From Alkaliphilus pronyensis (GTDB taxonomy: Bacteria; Bacillota; Clostridia; Peptostreptococcales; Natronincolaceae), in contig NZ_WBZC01000027.1 in the NCBI RefSeq assembly GCF_009017275.1, positions 1-63,582 on the forward strand: a stretch of 63,582 bases of DNA, written 5' to 3'. The position numbers and the translations under genes were made by a program. Positions 46,661-56,198 of the stretch are shown here, in pieces. The notes beneath the pieces were generated by a model, which saw only the letters and a list, made by a program, of their open reading frames with translations, ran no database searches and had not been told where the DNA came from. How positions within the stretch are numbered: the first letter of the stretch is position 1; every line of letters starts with the position of its first letter.

Positions 46661-47518
46661 TTATTTAATAAGCATCAATCGAGGATGGTTATGGGTATAT
46701 GGCCCTATCTCCATTGTAAGATAGTCTAGATGTACATAATAATCTCCTTTGAAAAAGAAGGGCTCTACTTCATAATTACCAGTAAAGCTATAGTAATTGG
46801 GCTGTCCTGAGCCTCCACCACCACCACCAATAGTTTTGAGGATTTGATCATCTAAAACACTATATACTCTATCGGCAACCGACATAAAATGTCCTGTTTT
46901 TCCAACAAGAGTAATATCAATCTGTATTGAGTTTTCGCCTTCTCTTACTACACGTATCCTATATTCTGTAAGTTTATCTAATGATATATTTTGCCACTTA
47001 TTTAGCTCTATAGAATAAGCCTTTTCAATTTTCTTTAATAAATCTGCAGAACAAAAGTTCAATTGCAAGCTGTCACCAGTTCTTTAATCTAGTTGTCTAT
47101 ATGAACAAAAGTATTCTAAGTAAGTGCTATTACCATCATATCTCAAATGTGAAGTCTTGGGCATTACACCAGAGGAATAATAAGTTGATCCTGAATCTGT
47201 ATTTTTAGGGTTTTTTTCCAGCTCCAGATTAGGTAACCTAGAGGCTGATAAAGAAAAACCCTTTTCAATAAGCTCTTTAGATAACCCATAATCTACTTTA
47301 ATAATTATACCCTTATGGTTAAGTATCATTGCTTTGGGATATATTGTTATTTCACCTTTTTCGGTGGTTAGCTCTCCTTCCAATAATATGGTTTTTTGAT
47401 TAAATAAATATTTTAAATTCCAATTGTTTTGCCCTACGGTTAAGTAAAGAAGTGCTGCTACAAAAGCAATTAATATCAATAAATATGTTGTTTTTTTATT
47501 TCTACTTTTAATATGCAT
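46661..47518 (-). pseudogene. Lipoprotein/membrane-anchored hypothetical protein split by an in-frame TAA
   Basis: Two ORFs in the same frame: residues 1-144 (47518 to the TAA at 47084-47086) and a 135-codon continuation to 46661. The N-terminus has one transmembrane anchor (about 9-27) after KSRNKKTT. Only a GATTAAAGA stop separates the halves, and the second half has no ribosome site before its TTG. A single ancestral protein of about 285 aa broken by a nonsense change is the simplest reading; stop readthrough or a sequencing error are alternatives. The second half has a GGGGGGSGQ loop. Family not recognised. Confidence 0.6.
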
Positions 47519-47663
47519 TTTATTGCCTCCATGGTTTATTCTTTTCTAAGTATCTATTCTATTTTATTAGTGCTTATCCTTTATATATAATTATAGTTTT
47601 GTTTTATGTTTATTGTAGCACCACTTGTGGTAACAAAAAAATAGAGAGAAAGGAGTATTAGTA

Positions 47664-47690
47664 ATGTTGCTGAAATTAAGTAAAGTATAG
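47664..47690 (+). CDS. 8-codon leader ORF upstream of nhaC
   Basis: ATG after AAAGGAG encodes MLLKLSKV; its TAG stop overlaps the AGGAGG ribosome site of the antiporter gene. The arrangement suggests translational coupling or a regulatory leader peptide. No expression evidence. Confidence 0.4.
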   Translation: MLLKLSKV

Positions 47691-47702
47691 GAGGTGATTT
47701 AT

Positions 47703-49088
47703 TTGACAAACAAAACGGAATTACCAGCACCTTCTGTGGTTATCTCTCTAATACCTATATTTGTAGTGTGTATAGCTCTCTTTTTATCGGTTTTTATTTA
47801 TGAAACTAAGGTTCATATCCCTCTATTTCTAGGAGCTATTACAGCTGGTATTATTGGTTACATTCATGGTTTTTCATGGAAGTTCATTCAGTCAGGCTAT
47901 ATAAGCAGTATTAGTAGAGCTATCCCTTCTCTTCTTATTCTATTGATTATTGGAATGCTCATAAGTGTATGGGTTGCCAGCGGTATTGTTCCTGCCATAA
48001 TTTATTATGGTTTTGATATATTAGTACCATCAATTTATTTACCTTCAATTTTTATTGTATGTTGCTTTATGTCTGTAATTACAGGTAGCTCATGGACCAC
48101 AATTGGTACCTTTGGGGTGGCAGCAATTGGTATTAGTCAAGGCTTGCAGATTCCGCCACCAGCAGCAGCTGGAGCTATCGTTTCGGGTGCCTTTTTTGGT
48201 GATAAATTGTCTCCAATGTCAGATTCAACTAACCTTACACCCTCTGTATTAGGAGTAAACTTATACTCACATATTAAGCATATGTTATATACGACAGGTC
48301 CAAGCTTCATTATTTCTCTAATTATGTATGTCATATTAGGCTTGTTTTTGGTTGAAGGAAGCAGTGATACTGCTTTTATATCCAAGTATCAAAAGGAAAT
48401 TATAAAGCATTTTACCTTTTCAGGTTGGCTTTTCCTTCCGCCAGTTATTGTTATTATTCTAATCGCCTTTAAGATACCTGCTATTCCTAGTCTTGTTACA
48501 GGTGTTCTATTGGGTGGTGTAATGCAGCTTTTTATTCAAGATAAGAGCATGGGAGATTTTTTTAACATCCTTTATAATGGAGTTCATCTTTCAACTGGCT
48601 TAGAAGAAGTAGACAAGCTTCTATCTCGTGGGGGGATGTCCAGCATGTACTCAGTAGTTGCTCTTGCAATTTTATCCTTAGCATTCGGAGGTATTATGAA
48701 TAGATGTAAAATGCTTGAATCAATAGTAAAAAAAATGACAGTACTTGTTGACAGCAGAGGTCATTTGATAATAACTACTTTACTTACATCTATATTTATT
48801 AATATCTTTAGTGCCAATCAATATTTAGCGGTTATTATTCCAGGACAGATGTATGAAAGCTCCTATAAAAAGCTTAAATTAAGTCTAAAAAACCTAACAA
48901 GAGCATTAGAAAGTGGTGGAACCTTGACGGCACCTTTAATACCATGGAATAGTAGTGGTGCTTTTATTTACTCTGTTACCTCCATTTACCCATTTGCCTT
49001 TGCCCCCTATGCCTTCATATGTTGGCTTACACCTATCATTACAGGGATATTTGGATATATTAATATAACTATGGAGAAGGAAGATTAA
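47703..49088 (+). CDS. NhaC-family Na+/H+ antiporter
   Basis: A 461-aa integral membrane protein with about 11-12 helices. GSSWTTIGTFGVAAIGI, GAFFGDKLSPMSDSTNL and ALESGGTLTAPLIPWNSSG are NhaC signatures. Predicted to exchange Na+ for H+, fitting a sodium-dependent lifestyle. The start is TTG, 8 nt after AGGAGG; a GTG at 47694 lies within the ribosome site. Some NhaC relatives exchange malate/lactate or amino acids, so the exact substrate is not certain. Confidence 0.88.
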   Translation: MTNKTELPAPSVVISLIPIFVVCIALFLSVFIYETKVHIPLFLGAITAGIIGYIHGFSWKFIQSGYISSISRAIPSLLILLIIGMLISVWVASGIVPAIIYYGFDILVPSIYLPSIFIVCCFMSVITGSSWTTIGTFGVAAIGISQGLQIPPPAAAGAIVSGAFFGDKLSPMSDSTNLTPSVLGVNLYSHIKHMLYTTGPSFIISLIMYVILGLFLVEGSSDTAFISKYQKEIIKHFTFSGWLFLPPVIVIILIAFKIPAIPSLVTGVLLGGVMQLFIQDKSMGDFFNILYNGVHLSTGLEEVDKLLSRGGMSSMYSVVALAILSLAFGGIMNRCKMLESIVKKMTVLVDSRGHLIITTLLTSIFINIFSANQYLAVIIPGQMYESSYKKLKLSLKNLTRALESGGTLTAPLIPWNSSGAFIYSVTSIYPFAFAPYAFICWLTPIITGIFGYINITMEKED

Positions 49089-49137
49089 AAGTTTAAAAAT
49101 CCCCTTAAAGAGAAGCTTTCGGCTGAAAAACATAAAG

Positions 49138-49224
49138 AAAACTTAATTCCACTTACTTTTAAGCTTAGTTACACTTAGCAACCGCTTAAGAAGCGTAAGT
49201 ATTAGTAACGCCTCTGAGATAAAA
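49138..49224 (+). repeat. Dispersed intergenic repeat copy
   Basis: AAAACTTAATTCCACTTA, TTTTAAGCTTAGTT, ACACTTAG, CTTAAGAAGCGTAAGTATT and CTCTGAGATAAA match the repeat at 32501. The inner ~30 bp of the left part are missing, giving an 87-bp version. Confidence 0.75.
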
Positions 49225-49257
49225 AATGGATTGTGTCCTAATAGATGTACATACAAA

Positions 49258-49285
49258 AACCTGCTAACTATTAAGTTAGCAGGTT
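49258..49285. terminator. Hairpin next to the left tRNA-Arg fragment
   Basis: AACCTGCTAACT (49258-49269) pairs perfectly with AGTTAGCAGGTT (49274-49285). On the minus strand it lies just after the tRNA-Arg 3' end, so it is probably the original terminator of the tRNA. Confidence 0.8.
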
Positions 49286-49293
49286 ATATATTA

Positions 49294-49338
49294 TGGTGCG
49301 CCCAGAGAGATTCGAACTCCCGACCTTCTGATTCGTAG
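49294..49338 (-). mobile_element. Attachment site: 45-bp 3' end of tRNA-Arg(ACG), left copy
   Basis: Read on the minus strand this is the anticodon loop (CTACGAA), variable loop, T-arm, acceptor strand and CCA end of a tRNA-Arg. The 5' half is absent. The same 45 bp recur exactly at 61090-61134. It marks the boundary between chromosome (left) and integrated DNA (right). Confidence 0.88.
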
Positions 49339-49453
49339 ATATAGGACTAATATCTCTCACTGTTTTCTTAGATATTATATTATAGTATTTATCACTGTTT
49401 GCTAATGTTGATGTCTTATTTTATAACTTCAGACATTTTATTTTTTTATCGTG

Positions 49454-49477
49454 TTAGTAGTATGGTAGCAGTATTAA
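49454..49477 (+). mobile_element. Paired short repeats, possible integrase arm site
   Basis: TTAGTAGTATGGTAGCAGTAT holds two TAGTAGTA-like units 10-11 bp apart, 117 bp from the attachment core. It matches 61021-61045 at about 20 of 25 positions in the same orientation. Confidence 0.55.
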
Positions 49478-49870
49478 TATTGCCCAGCCAAATCAATAAA
49501 TTACTATTTTTTTGAAATTATAATGAGAATAACAAGAGTCAAGATAATGTCATTAACATCTAAGGTTCTTGTAGTTAGCTTATTATTTTTGTGGCATTAT
49601 CTTTACTTGATTAATGATATTAGCCCTTTTCCTGTTTGTCTAATCAATCTTTAAAGCTATATACCATAGTCCTCTTTTATTCAGTTTTTCTAAGGTTATA
49701 TGATGCATTTTCCTTTTAACCTAAATCTTTCACCATTACCAAAATTATGATGACTATGATAACCTCTCATTTTAGGCTTCCAACTTAACTTGACAATGAA
49801 ATACATAAAAAAACTATTTTTAGACTAATAAATAACAGTTCTACCTTGGTAATTAACTATGTTTGATAAC
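49478..49870. other. Intergenic stretch at the element's left end
   Basis: About 390 AT-rich bases downstream of the radical SAM gene. I see no gene, tRNA or clear terminator; it may contain decayed remnants. Confidence 0.5.
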
Positions 49871-51739
49871 TTACTTCATATTACTTGTTACCAACATTTC
49901 CTTCTCAGCATCTTCTCGTCTAATTGAATAATAGTACAAAACATCTTGGATTTTTGCTTCTAACTCTTGTTCTTTAACATTTTGAAAATCATTTGAATGA
50001 ATTATATGTTTTGCGATCGTCAATTGTTCAGGAGATAATCTTCTGAATTTATTCCACCATTCATCGGTAATTCCATTGTTTTTATAATACATCCTATATA
50101 TTATAAAAGTTTCTGGCATATATAATAGTTTCTCAAACTCCTCTTCATTTCTTCCAAACGCCTCTTCAAAAAAATCTTTACCTTTTCCTATTTTCCCTTT
50201 TGTGGAATTTAAGATTGCTTGAACAGCCCTAATATACTTTCTATTCCAATGTTCCCCTATATACGATCTATCTGCAAAATATTCAGGATCATCTATTGGA
50301 TGATATTTCATAGGAAATGAATAAATAGTAACACCTAGTTCTTCACATAAATCTATGTTTAGTTTAAGCCTATAATATAAATCAACGGGCTTATCCTTAT
50401 AATTATAAAGCAAGTAATTAGACATTGATTTTATATTATATTTAACAGCAGTTCTAATTGCCTTTTCATAAATATTTTTCATTCCCCATGTATCAAAAGC
50501 AACCCTTAATGGGTTAATAGGAATTTCTGATAATTTTTTCATCTTATCATCAGTTAATAGCCTCGCATCTAATCCTTGATTAAAGTCAACATGCCTAACC
50601 TTAGGTTTTTGCATTATATATTTTTTATCAAATAGAGGCTTAAAATAATCATATGTGTCCAAAATATTAGCTTTGGTTGCTGTAACTTCATCTAGCAAAT
50701 TATATTGCTTCAACAATTCATATGTTTTAGATTGATCTTCTATAGGTAGTTTGGTCATTAATTGCTTATATAGTTTAATTATAGACTTTATATATGCTCT
50801 ACTATTATAGTCATCTTGAATTGCTTTAATTGCAATCTCATATTTATTAGGTTCCATAAACATTTCTTTCTTACCAAAACCTGATAATTTAATTTCGTCT
50901 ATAATTTGATTAAATCTTTCCGATGCTAAAACATTATTATCTAATAGTAACAAATTCCTTTTTTCACCAAATCTATTTCTTACATAGTCAATTTGACCCT
51001 GTATTCCTATATATTCACAGTATGTTGGTTCTATTGTAGGTACTAAACAAAAAGAGCATTTATTAACACATCCTCTTGTCATATATCCATAATACCCATT
51101 ATTCTCTGGATAATCATAATCAACTTCTTCTAATATCGAATAATCTAATGGTAAGTTATCAATAACAATTTCATTATCGTCTAAAATTCTAGGTGTATTT
51201 AATAAACCTATCCAAGGTTTTATACCAGTAGCCTCTTCTATTTCGATTGGCAATACACTAGCTGCCACTCCACCAATGAATACTTGGTTAGGATATTTAC
51301 ATAGCTGCTTAAATGAGTTTATAGTCTCAATCGTCTTTTTCCAATGAAATGTAAATAAAGTACTAATACATACCCTGTCCCATTTGGGATCATCTAAATA
51401 TATTTTCTTCTTGTAATAATCCTTGTAGTATATTAAGTTTTGAGAAACAAGATTACTCTCTGATTGAGAAGCTAAAAAGTCTAAGTCATCATAAAACCCT
51501 CTCATTATGAATTGCTTAATCCTATCTTTTAGCCTGAACCATTCTACTCTATTATCAATATTGTACAATTTTTCTACCACTTCTTCATATATACCTTGGA
51601 CAATAAATTCCCTAAATTCACCTTTATAAAAAATCACTTCATCACCTAATTGTCTATGATAAGTTGCTAGCTTCATAAGGCCTATAGGTGGATATTTATT
51701 TTTATAATTGGGTTCTACTAGTAATACCTTCCTGCTCAT
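49871..51739 (-). CDS. Radical SAM protein with B12-binding-like N-terminus
   Basis: A 622-aa enzyme, last gene of a four-gene operon. Residues 1-200 begin KVLLVEPNYKNKYPPIGLMKLATYH, the opening of B12-binding-type radical SAM proteins, but without an obvious DxHxxG cobalamin motif. The 4Fe-4S cysteines are Cys224, Cys228 and Cys231 in RGCVNKCSFC (CxxxCxxC). Residues 320-622 contain an unrecognised helical extension with KYHPIDDPEYFADRSYIGEH. It is unlike viperin in length and layout. The ATG overlaps the stop of the GHKL gene, implying coupled translation. Substrate unknown. Confidence 0.82.
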   Translation of the reverse strand: MSRKVLLVEPNYKNKYPPIGLMKLATYHRQLGDEVIFYKGEFREFIVQGIYEEVVEKLYNIDNRVEWFRLKDRIKQFIMRGFYDDLDFLASQSESNLVSQNLIYYKDYYKKKIYLDDPKWDRVCISTLFTFHWKKTIETINSFKQLCKYPNQVFIGGVAASVLPIEIEEATGIKPWIGLLNTPRILDDNEIVIDNLPLDYSILEEVDYDYPENNGYYGYMTRGCVNKCSFCLVPTIEPTYCEYIGIQGQIDYVRNRFGEKRNLLLLDNNVLASERFNQIIDEIKLSGFGKKEMFMEPNKYEIAIKAIQDDYNSRAYIKSIIKLYKQLMTKLPIEDQSKTYELLKQYNLLDEVTATKANILDTYDYFKPLFDKKYIMQKPKVRHVDFNQGLDARLLTDDKMKKLSEIPINPLRVAFDTWGMKNIYEKAIRTAVKYNIKSMSNYLLYNYKDKPVDLYYRLKLNIDLCEELGVTIYSFPMKYHPIDDPEYFADRSYIGEHWNRKYIRAVQAILNSTKGKIGKGKDFFEEAFGRNEEEFEKLLYMPETFIIYRMYYKNNGITDEWWNKFRRLSPEQLTIAKHIIHSNDFQNVKEQELEAKIQDVLYYYSIRREDAEKEMLVTSNMK

Positions 51740-53301
51740 TATTTTTTCAACTCACTCTGTATTTTATTTATTAACTCTCCACTAGTTTTGGGATCTAACA
51801 TAGCTTTTATAACGGTATAAATTTTCTCAACAATTTTTCTTTCTCCCTTATTCAATTTGCTCAATTCAGATGTAATGTAAATCTCTTTTTTATCTTTCTT
51901 TTCAGTCTCTAATATATCAATTTCTTTAGCAGTTTCCCTTAAATAATCGATTGGATTAGCATATTCTTTTTCGTAAACACTCATAACTCTTTTAAGCACA
52001 TTATTAGACTCTGCTTTTTCTTTATACCTTTTAATCTCCTTTTGAGCTTTTTTTACATCTTCTGCCATTTTGTCTAGTTCTTCTTGAAGTTTGGTTTTTT
52101 CATCCTTATTAATAAAGGGTTTTGTATCAAATTCTTTGGTTTTTTCTCCATATGTTTGAATTTTTTTAAACGAGTTCTTGATTTTATTTGCATCATGATA
52201 AACATAATGTAATGTGTTCTTAAAAAAGTATTCTAATTCAGTATCAAACTCTACTCTTGTATTGTTTTCATTAAAATAGTCTCGTCTTGCGTTAGGCACT
52301 AAGTCGTTATGTATAGCATGCACTTCACCTACATAATAGCCATTACCCCTAGTTTCCTTAAAAAACTTATCCAGTGTAATTTCATCACCTATTTGAATAT
52401 TTTCTTTGCGTAATCTAATTCCCTTCATTTCATTTGATGAACTAGGTATGTTCTTCTTAAAACCACTTACACCAAACCATATCCAGGCTAGAAGTTCACC
52501 TTTACTATTATGTAATTCTTTAAACTCAACATCGTATAATTGATCATACATTTTGTAAGTCTGGCTTTCATATAGTTTGTCTTTATATCTTTTATGAATA
52601 TCATCACCATTAACTAAAATTTGATATTCATCAACTTTATACCCTCTTGAATTAATATAGTCTTTAATTTTACTTGTAAATAAGAAATCTATATTATAAG
52701 GAACTGGTGCATTCCATGCTATGTATTGACAGACTTTATTTTCATCTAGCAACTCACTATTTTCGCTTCTAATATTAAGCATCTCTACTGTAAAAAAATG
52801 ATCATTTTTATCATGTTTGAGAGTTTCATAACTTATAATTTCTTCTAATATTTCCTCTGCACTTTTTTTGACACTACTATCATCAATTAATTCACGACAC
52901 CTTTTAGCATCCCATGTCATTATTGTTTTTTTATCTTCTCCTTTATAAGAGGTTATAAATCTTAGTTTATCACAATATGCTAAACCTCCTAATCGACCTA
53001 TCCCTCTAAAACCCTTGTCTTCAGTTTTGTTTTTGTCTGAATCAGCTATGTCAGCTAACTTTTTTACTATATCTGACGTTTTAATTCCCGTAGCATTGTC
53101 ATAAATGGATATGTTTCTTTTTTTGTCATCTATTTGTATTTCTATATATAAATCTTCACCAACAAATAGTCCGCTCTTTTTAGCCTTGTCTATTTGGTCA
53201 GCTGCATTTTGGATATACTCCCTATATATAATTTTCGAATCCTCATACATTCCAGTAGTAAGATTTTCAATAACATTTTTTCCTATTTTTATCTTTGTCA
53301 T
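51739..53301 (-). CDS. Hsp90/GHKL-type ATPase with coiled coil
   Basis: A 520-aa protein, third in the operon. The N-terminal ATPase shows the GHKL motifs: REYIQNAADQID (Glu28, Asn32), IYDNATGI (Asp68, Gly72) and KGFRGIGRLGGLAYCD (95-110). This is the Hsp90/MORC-like arrangement, not a histidine kinase: there is no phospho-acceptor domain. Residues about 385-440 form a Lys/Glu-rich coiled coil, followed by a short helical tail. Fifteen nt after the HerA-like gene. Such ATPases occur in several defence systems; here the function is inferred from context. Confidence 0.82.
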   Translation of the reverse strand: MTKIKIGKNVIENLTTGMYEDSKIIYREYIQNAADQIDKAKKSGLFVGEDLYIEIQIDDKKRNISIYDNATGIKTSDIVKKLADIADSDKNKTEDKGFRGIGRLGGLAYCDKLRFITSYKGEDKKTIMTWDAKRCRELIDDSSVKKSAEEILEEIISYETLKHDKNDHFFTVEMLNIRSENSELLDENKVCQYIAWNAPVPYNIDFLFTSKIKDYINSRGYKVDEYQILVNGDDIHKRYKDKLYESQTYKMYDQLYDVEFKELHNSKGELLAWIWFGVSGFKKNIPSSSNEMKGIRLRKENIQIGDEITLDKFFKETRGNGYYVGEVHAIHNDLVPNARRDYFNENNTRVEFDTELEYFFKNTLHYVYHDANKIKNSFKKIQTYGEKTKEFDTKPFINKDEKTKLQEELDKMAEDVKKAQKEIKRYKEKAESNNVLKRVMSVYEKEYANPIDYLRETAKEIDILETEKKDKKEIYITSELSKLNKGERKIVEKIYTVIKAMLDPKTSGELINKIQSELKK

Positions 53302-53316
53302 TTTCTCATACCACCT

Positions 53317-55014
53317 TTATTTAAACTGTTTGTATATTGGCTTTGGAAACTTTATATTAAGTAGTGATCTAAATATAGGATTCTGTATAATATACTCACC
53401 TTGTTTTAATCTTGTCATCATGCTTTTATAAACAGCTGGAACGTACTTATAATCACCCTTAGCTAGTTCAATAGCATTAGTTCTACCATAGGCAGCTGTT
53501 GCGCTATTACCTGTAACTCTTTGATGGATTGCACTTCTAAATTGCTCTGCACCAAATAAGATAACTCCTAAAGATCTTCCTCTTTCTGCTATATCTAATA
53601 TTTGTCTTAGAATCGGAGAGTTTTTTGGCACTTCACTAGAAGCAAACTTATTTAATTCATCAATAAAGATAATAATTTTTGAAGGAGCGTTGCCATTTGA
53701 CTCTTTTTCCCCAAGTTGTAGATTATATAGTTCTCGTATTGTATTGCCAAAAACATATGCTTGCATATCAGTATTAAGCTTTGCAATATCTACAACAAAA
53801 ACATCATTTTTCTTAATTTCAGAAATTTTCTCAGCAATTCTTATCTCACTACTAGCAGATTTTACTGGCGAAAACAATTCATTGTTCATGATTGATTTCT
53901 TTATCATTCTAGTAAATTTCCGCCAGGATTGTACAGTTATCTCCTTTCCTTGCTGATAACTATTGCCGCTTTCACACATTTTATCAAGCTCTTCTATAAA
54001 ATCTGACCAACCTTCAATTCTACCGAAGTTACCATAACCATTAATAATATAATTTAAAATTGAATCCATTGTTTGTGTACTATCCTCAACATTGGCAAAC
54101 ATTAAATCTAAGCTATCTTTATCATATTCATATTCAAATTTATACTTAAAAGCTTTTTTTTGAGCTATTTGCTTATCAAGTAGATACTTATCAGCATATG
54201 TATTTAAAACCCTCGCACCAGAACATGGGTATAAATAAGTAACGTTCTTAAATGGTTCCGTAGTTAATCCCAACATTTTATATAATTCTTTAACTTCTTC
54301 CTCATCTTGATTATTTTTCTCCATATTGTCATAATCATTGAACTCGTTAGGTTCATCTATAGCTAATAAATCTTTCCCTTTAACGTTAAATACAACAAAT
54401 GCAGTATTGTCATTTGCTTCTTCTTCAACTTGTGCTAAACATTTATCTTGAATAGCTTTTAATAAAAACATACCATAAGAGGTCTTAGATGCTAGCCCTG
54501 AAATACCTGAAATGTTTAGGTGGGCGCCTTCAGGACCGATCAAGAATTTAGAATCTATATGTACAGGTAATACAATTTTACTATTTTCGTTAGTGTTTTC
54601 ATACATCTCTAGATAACCACATACTAAAGGATTTTTTATATCTTTTAAGCCTAATGCATAAGAAACTTCTTCTTTTGTAGCCATATAGACTTTAGAATTG
54701 CTTTGAACTGGTATAAATATGTTTTTATCATTTCCTACAACTTTTGCTTTTACATAGTTCATTCCTATCCTCATAGTACTCTCTTCTGCTGTTACCTCAC
54801 CAAAATCATTCGATATAAAGTTAGACAAAAAACTTGCTGAATCAGTAATATGTGATATTTCTTCTATAACTGCGTATGTAGCACTATCTTTAACATGGTC
54901 AACCTTTACTACATCAAAAGGATTCAATATCAGGTCTTTTTTTGTCCAAAATCCAAACTCATCCATTGTAGTAGGAACTTTTTCAGTTGCTATTACTTTT
55001 CCTATTAAACTCAT
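53317..55014 (-). CDS. HerA-like FtsK/HerA-superfamily ATPase
   Basis: A 565-aa predicted hexameric DNA translocase. The N-terminal barrel (1-140; LIGKVIATEKVPTTMDEF) is the HAS domain. The P-loop is a variant: HLNISGISGLASKTS (Lys177, Thr178), lacking the Gly before Lys. Walker B is KIIIFIDELNKFA near 445, followed by AERGRSLGVILFGAEQF and RVTGNSATAAYGRTNA. HerA proteins work with NurA nucleases in DNA end processing and in some phage-defence systems, and a NurA-like gene is directly upstream. Gap 14 nt. Confidence 0.85.
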   Translation of the reverse strand: MSLIGKVIATEKVPTTMDEFGFWTKKDLILNPFDVVKVDHVKDSATYAVIEEISHITDSASFLSNFISNDFGEVTAEESTMRIGMNYVKAKVVGNDKNIFIPVQSNSKVYMATKEEVSYALGLKDIKNPLVCGYLEMYENTNENSKIVLPVHIDSKFLIGPEGAHLNISGISGLASKTSYGMFLLKAIQDKCLAQVEEEANDNTAFVVFNVKGKDLLAIDEPNEFNDYDNMEKNNQDEEEVKELYKMLGLTTEPFKNVTYLYPCSGARVLNTYADKYLLDKQIAQKKAFKYKFEYEYDKDSLDLMFANVEDSTQTMDSILNYIINGYGNFGRIEGWSDFIEELDKMCESGNSYQQGKEITVQSWRKFTRMIKKSIMNNELFSPVKSASSEIRIAEKISEIKKNDVFVVDIAKLNTDMQAYVFGNTIRELYNLQLGEKESNGNAPSKIIIFIDELNKFASSEVPKNSPILRQILDIAERGRSLGVILFGAEQFRSAIHQRVTGNSATAAYGRTNAIELAKGDYKYVPAVYKSMMTRLKQGEYIIQNPIFRSLLNIKFPKPIYKQFK

Positions 55015-55028
55015 TTTTTCACCCCACC

Positions 55029-56198
55029 CTAAAATAATTGCATAAATAGATTATTGCTTATATATTTGCTCTTAACAAAAGCTTCTGTTAAGTATATAGG
55101 ATATAAATGATTGGCCCATCTAGTATCGTGACCATAACATACAGGATTTCTTTCATTAATTAGATGTGCTGAAATATGATCAATAAGGTCAGTATCAACG
55201 CCATTTTCAATTTCTATTTCCTTGATCGCAATTTTTTCTACCTTCAATATACCATCAAATATATTTCTTGTATATTCAGGTTGTCTAATTCTGATATACC
55301 ATACTACAAAGTAAACATTACCTGCAATGCTAGATTGATACATGTAAGCAGGTGTTCTCTCATAAAGTTTCAAACCGGCTATAATGTCAGAATTAGACTT
55401 ACCACCTTTGACTAGACATTTTGTAGGATTAAAAGACTTAGATACACCTAAAACGTACTTATAATGATTTTTTATATGTTTATCTTTTAAATTTATACCC
55501 TTCATACCTTTCTTATCGGATACAACCTTATACTCTAATGACCCATCCTTTATAAGCCAATTATATTGATTAAGTTTATGTTCAGATGCTAATTCCGCCA
55601 CCGCATTCTTCTCGAGTTCTACCATATAATCTTGGATAACTGCAATCCCTTTTTTTTCGGGCGAATCATCTGAAGTTGGCTTTTTATAATAAAGAACATT
55701 ATTAAAATCAAATTGATACCCTGCTACGATTTTTTTATCTTTATTTATTTTCTTAAGTAAGTCCTCACAAAAATTAGACATTCCCCATTCGCTACTACTA
55801 GCATTGCGAGGAACCACTATTACCATTTTTCTTTCTATCTTTTCCTTTATCATCATTTTATCTATTCTTTTACAACAGCCAACTCCTATTTGCCCTGCAA
55901 TTATAGGAAAAACATTTTTCTCATAAGAAATATCATCAACCTTGTATGTGTGTCTTGAACCATCTAAAAAATATGTGAAGATAGATTTGTGCCCTATTAA
56001 CTTGTCTGCTCTTTCTTTTAAGCTTATAGGTTTTTGAGGTTTAGTTGTTTCACCAAAATTTTTCCAAACAACTTCTCGTTCTTCTTCATACTCAATTGAA
56101 GAAGGGTTTATTATGTCATGACAATATCTATGAGACTTATATCTTTTACCTTGGGTCTCCTTAGCAATAATGTCTATGACAGTTAACTTATTCTTCAT
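55029..56198 (-). CDS. NurA-like nuclease
   Basis: A 389-aa protein, first gene of the operon. NurA-type acidic motifs are recognisable: FLDGSRHTYKVDD (Asp79) after an N-terminal helix, and WLIKDGSLEYK (Asp218), with a C-terminal NHLYPIYLTEAF segment in place of the family's final YP/His motif. NurA is an RNase H-like 5'-3' exo/endonuclease partnered with HerA. The overall similarity is weak, so the call rests on the motif order plus the adjacent HerA-like gene. GAGAGG precedes the ATG. Confidence 0.7.
   Translation of the reverse strand: MKNKLTVIDIIAKETQGKRYKSHRYCHDIINPSSIEYEEEREVVWKNFGETTKPQKPISLKERADKLIGHKSIFTYFLDGSRHTYKVDDISYEKNVFPIIAGQIGVGCCKRIDKMMIKEKIERKMVIVVPRNASSSEWGMSNFCEDLLKKINKDKKIVAGYQFDFNNVLYYKKPTSDDSPEKKGIAVIQDYMVELEKNAVAELASEHKLNQYNWLIKDGSLEYKVVSDKKGMKGINLKDKHIKNHYKYVLGVSKSFNPTKCLVKGGKSNSDIIAGLKLYERTPAYMYQSSIAGNVYFVVWYIRIRQPEYTRNIFDGILKVEKIAIKEIEIENGVDTDLIDHISAHLINERNPVCYGHDTRWANHLYPIYLTEAFVKSKYISNNLFMQLF

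Noticed and set aside
49294-49338. A functional tRNA-Arg here or at 61090
   Set aside because: Both copies lack the acceptor 5' strand, D-arm and half of the anticodon arm, so neither can fold as a tRNA.
49871-51739. Radical SAM protein as a prokaryotic viperin
   Set aside because: At 622 aa with a B12-binding-like N-terminus and a long helical extension it is far larger than viperins (about 300-400 aa), and the viperin layout is not visible.
51739-53301. GHKL protein as a histidine kinase
   Set aside because: There is no HisKA-type phospho-acceptor or sensor domain. The EYIQNAADQ and KGFRGIGRLGG motifs fit the Hsp90/MORC side of the superfamily.
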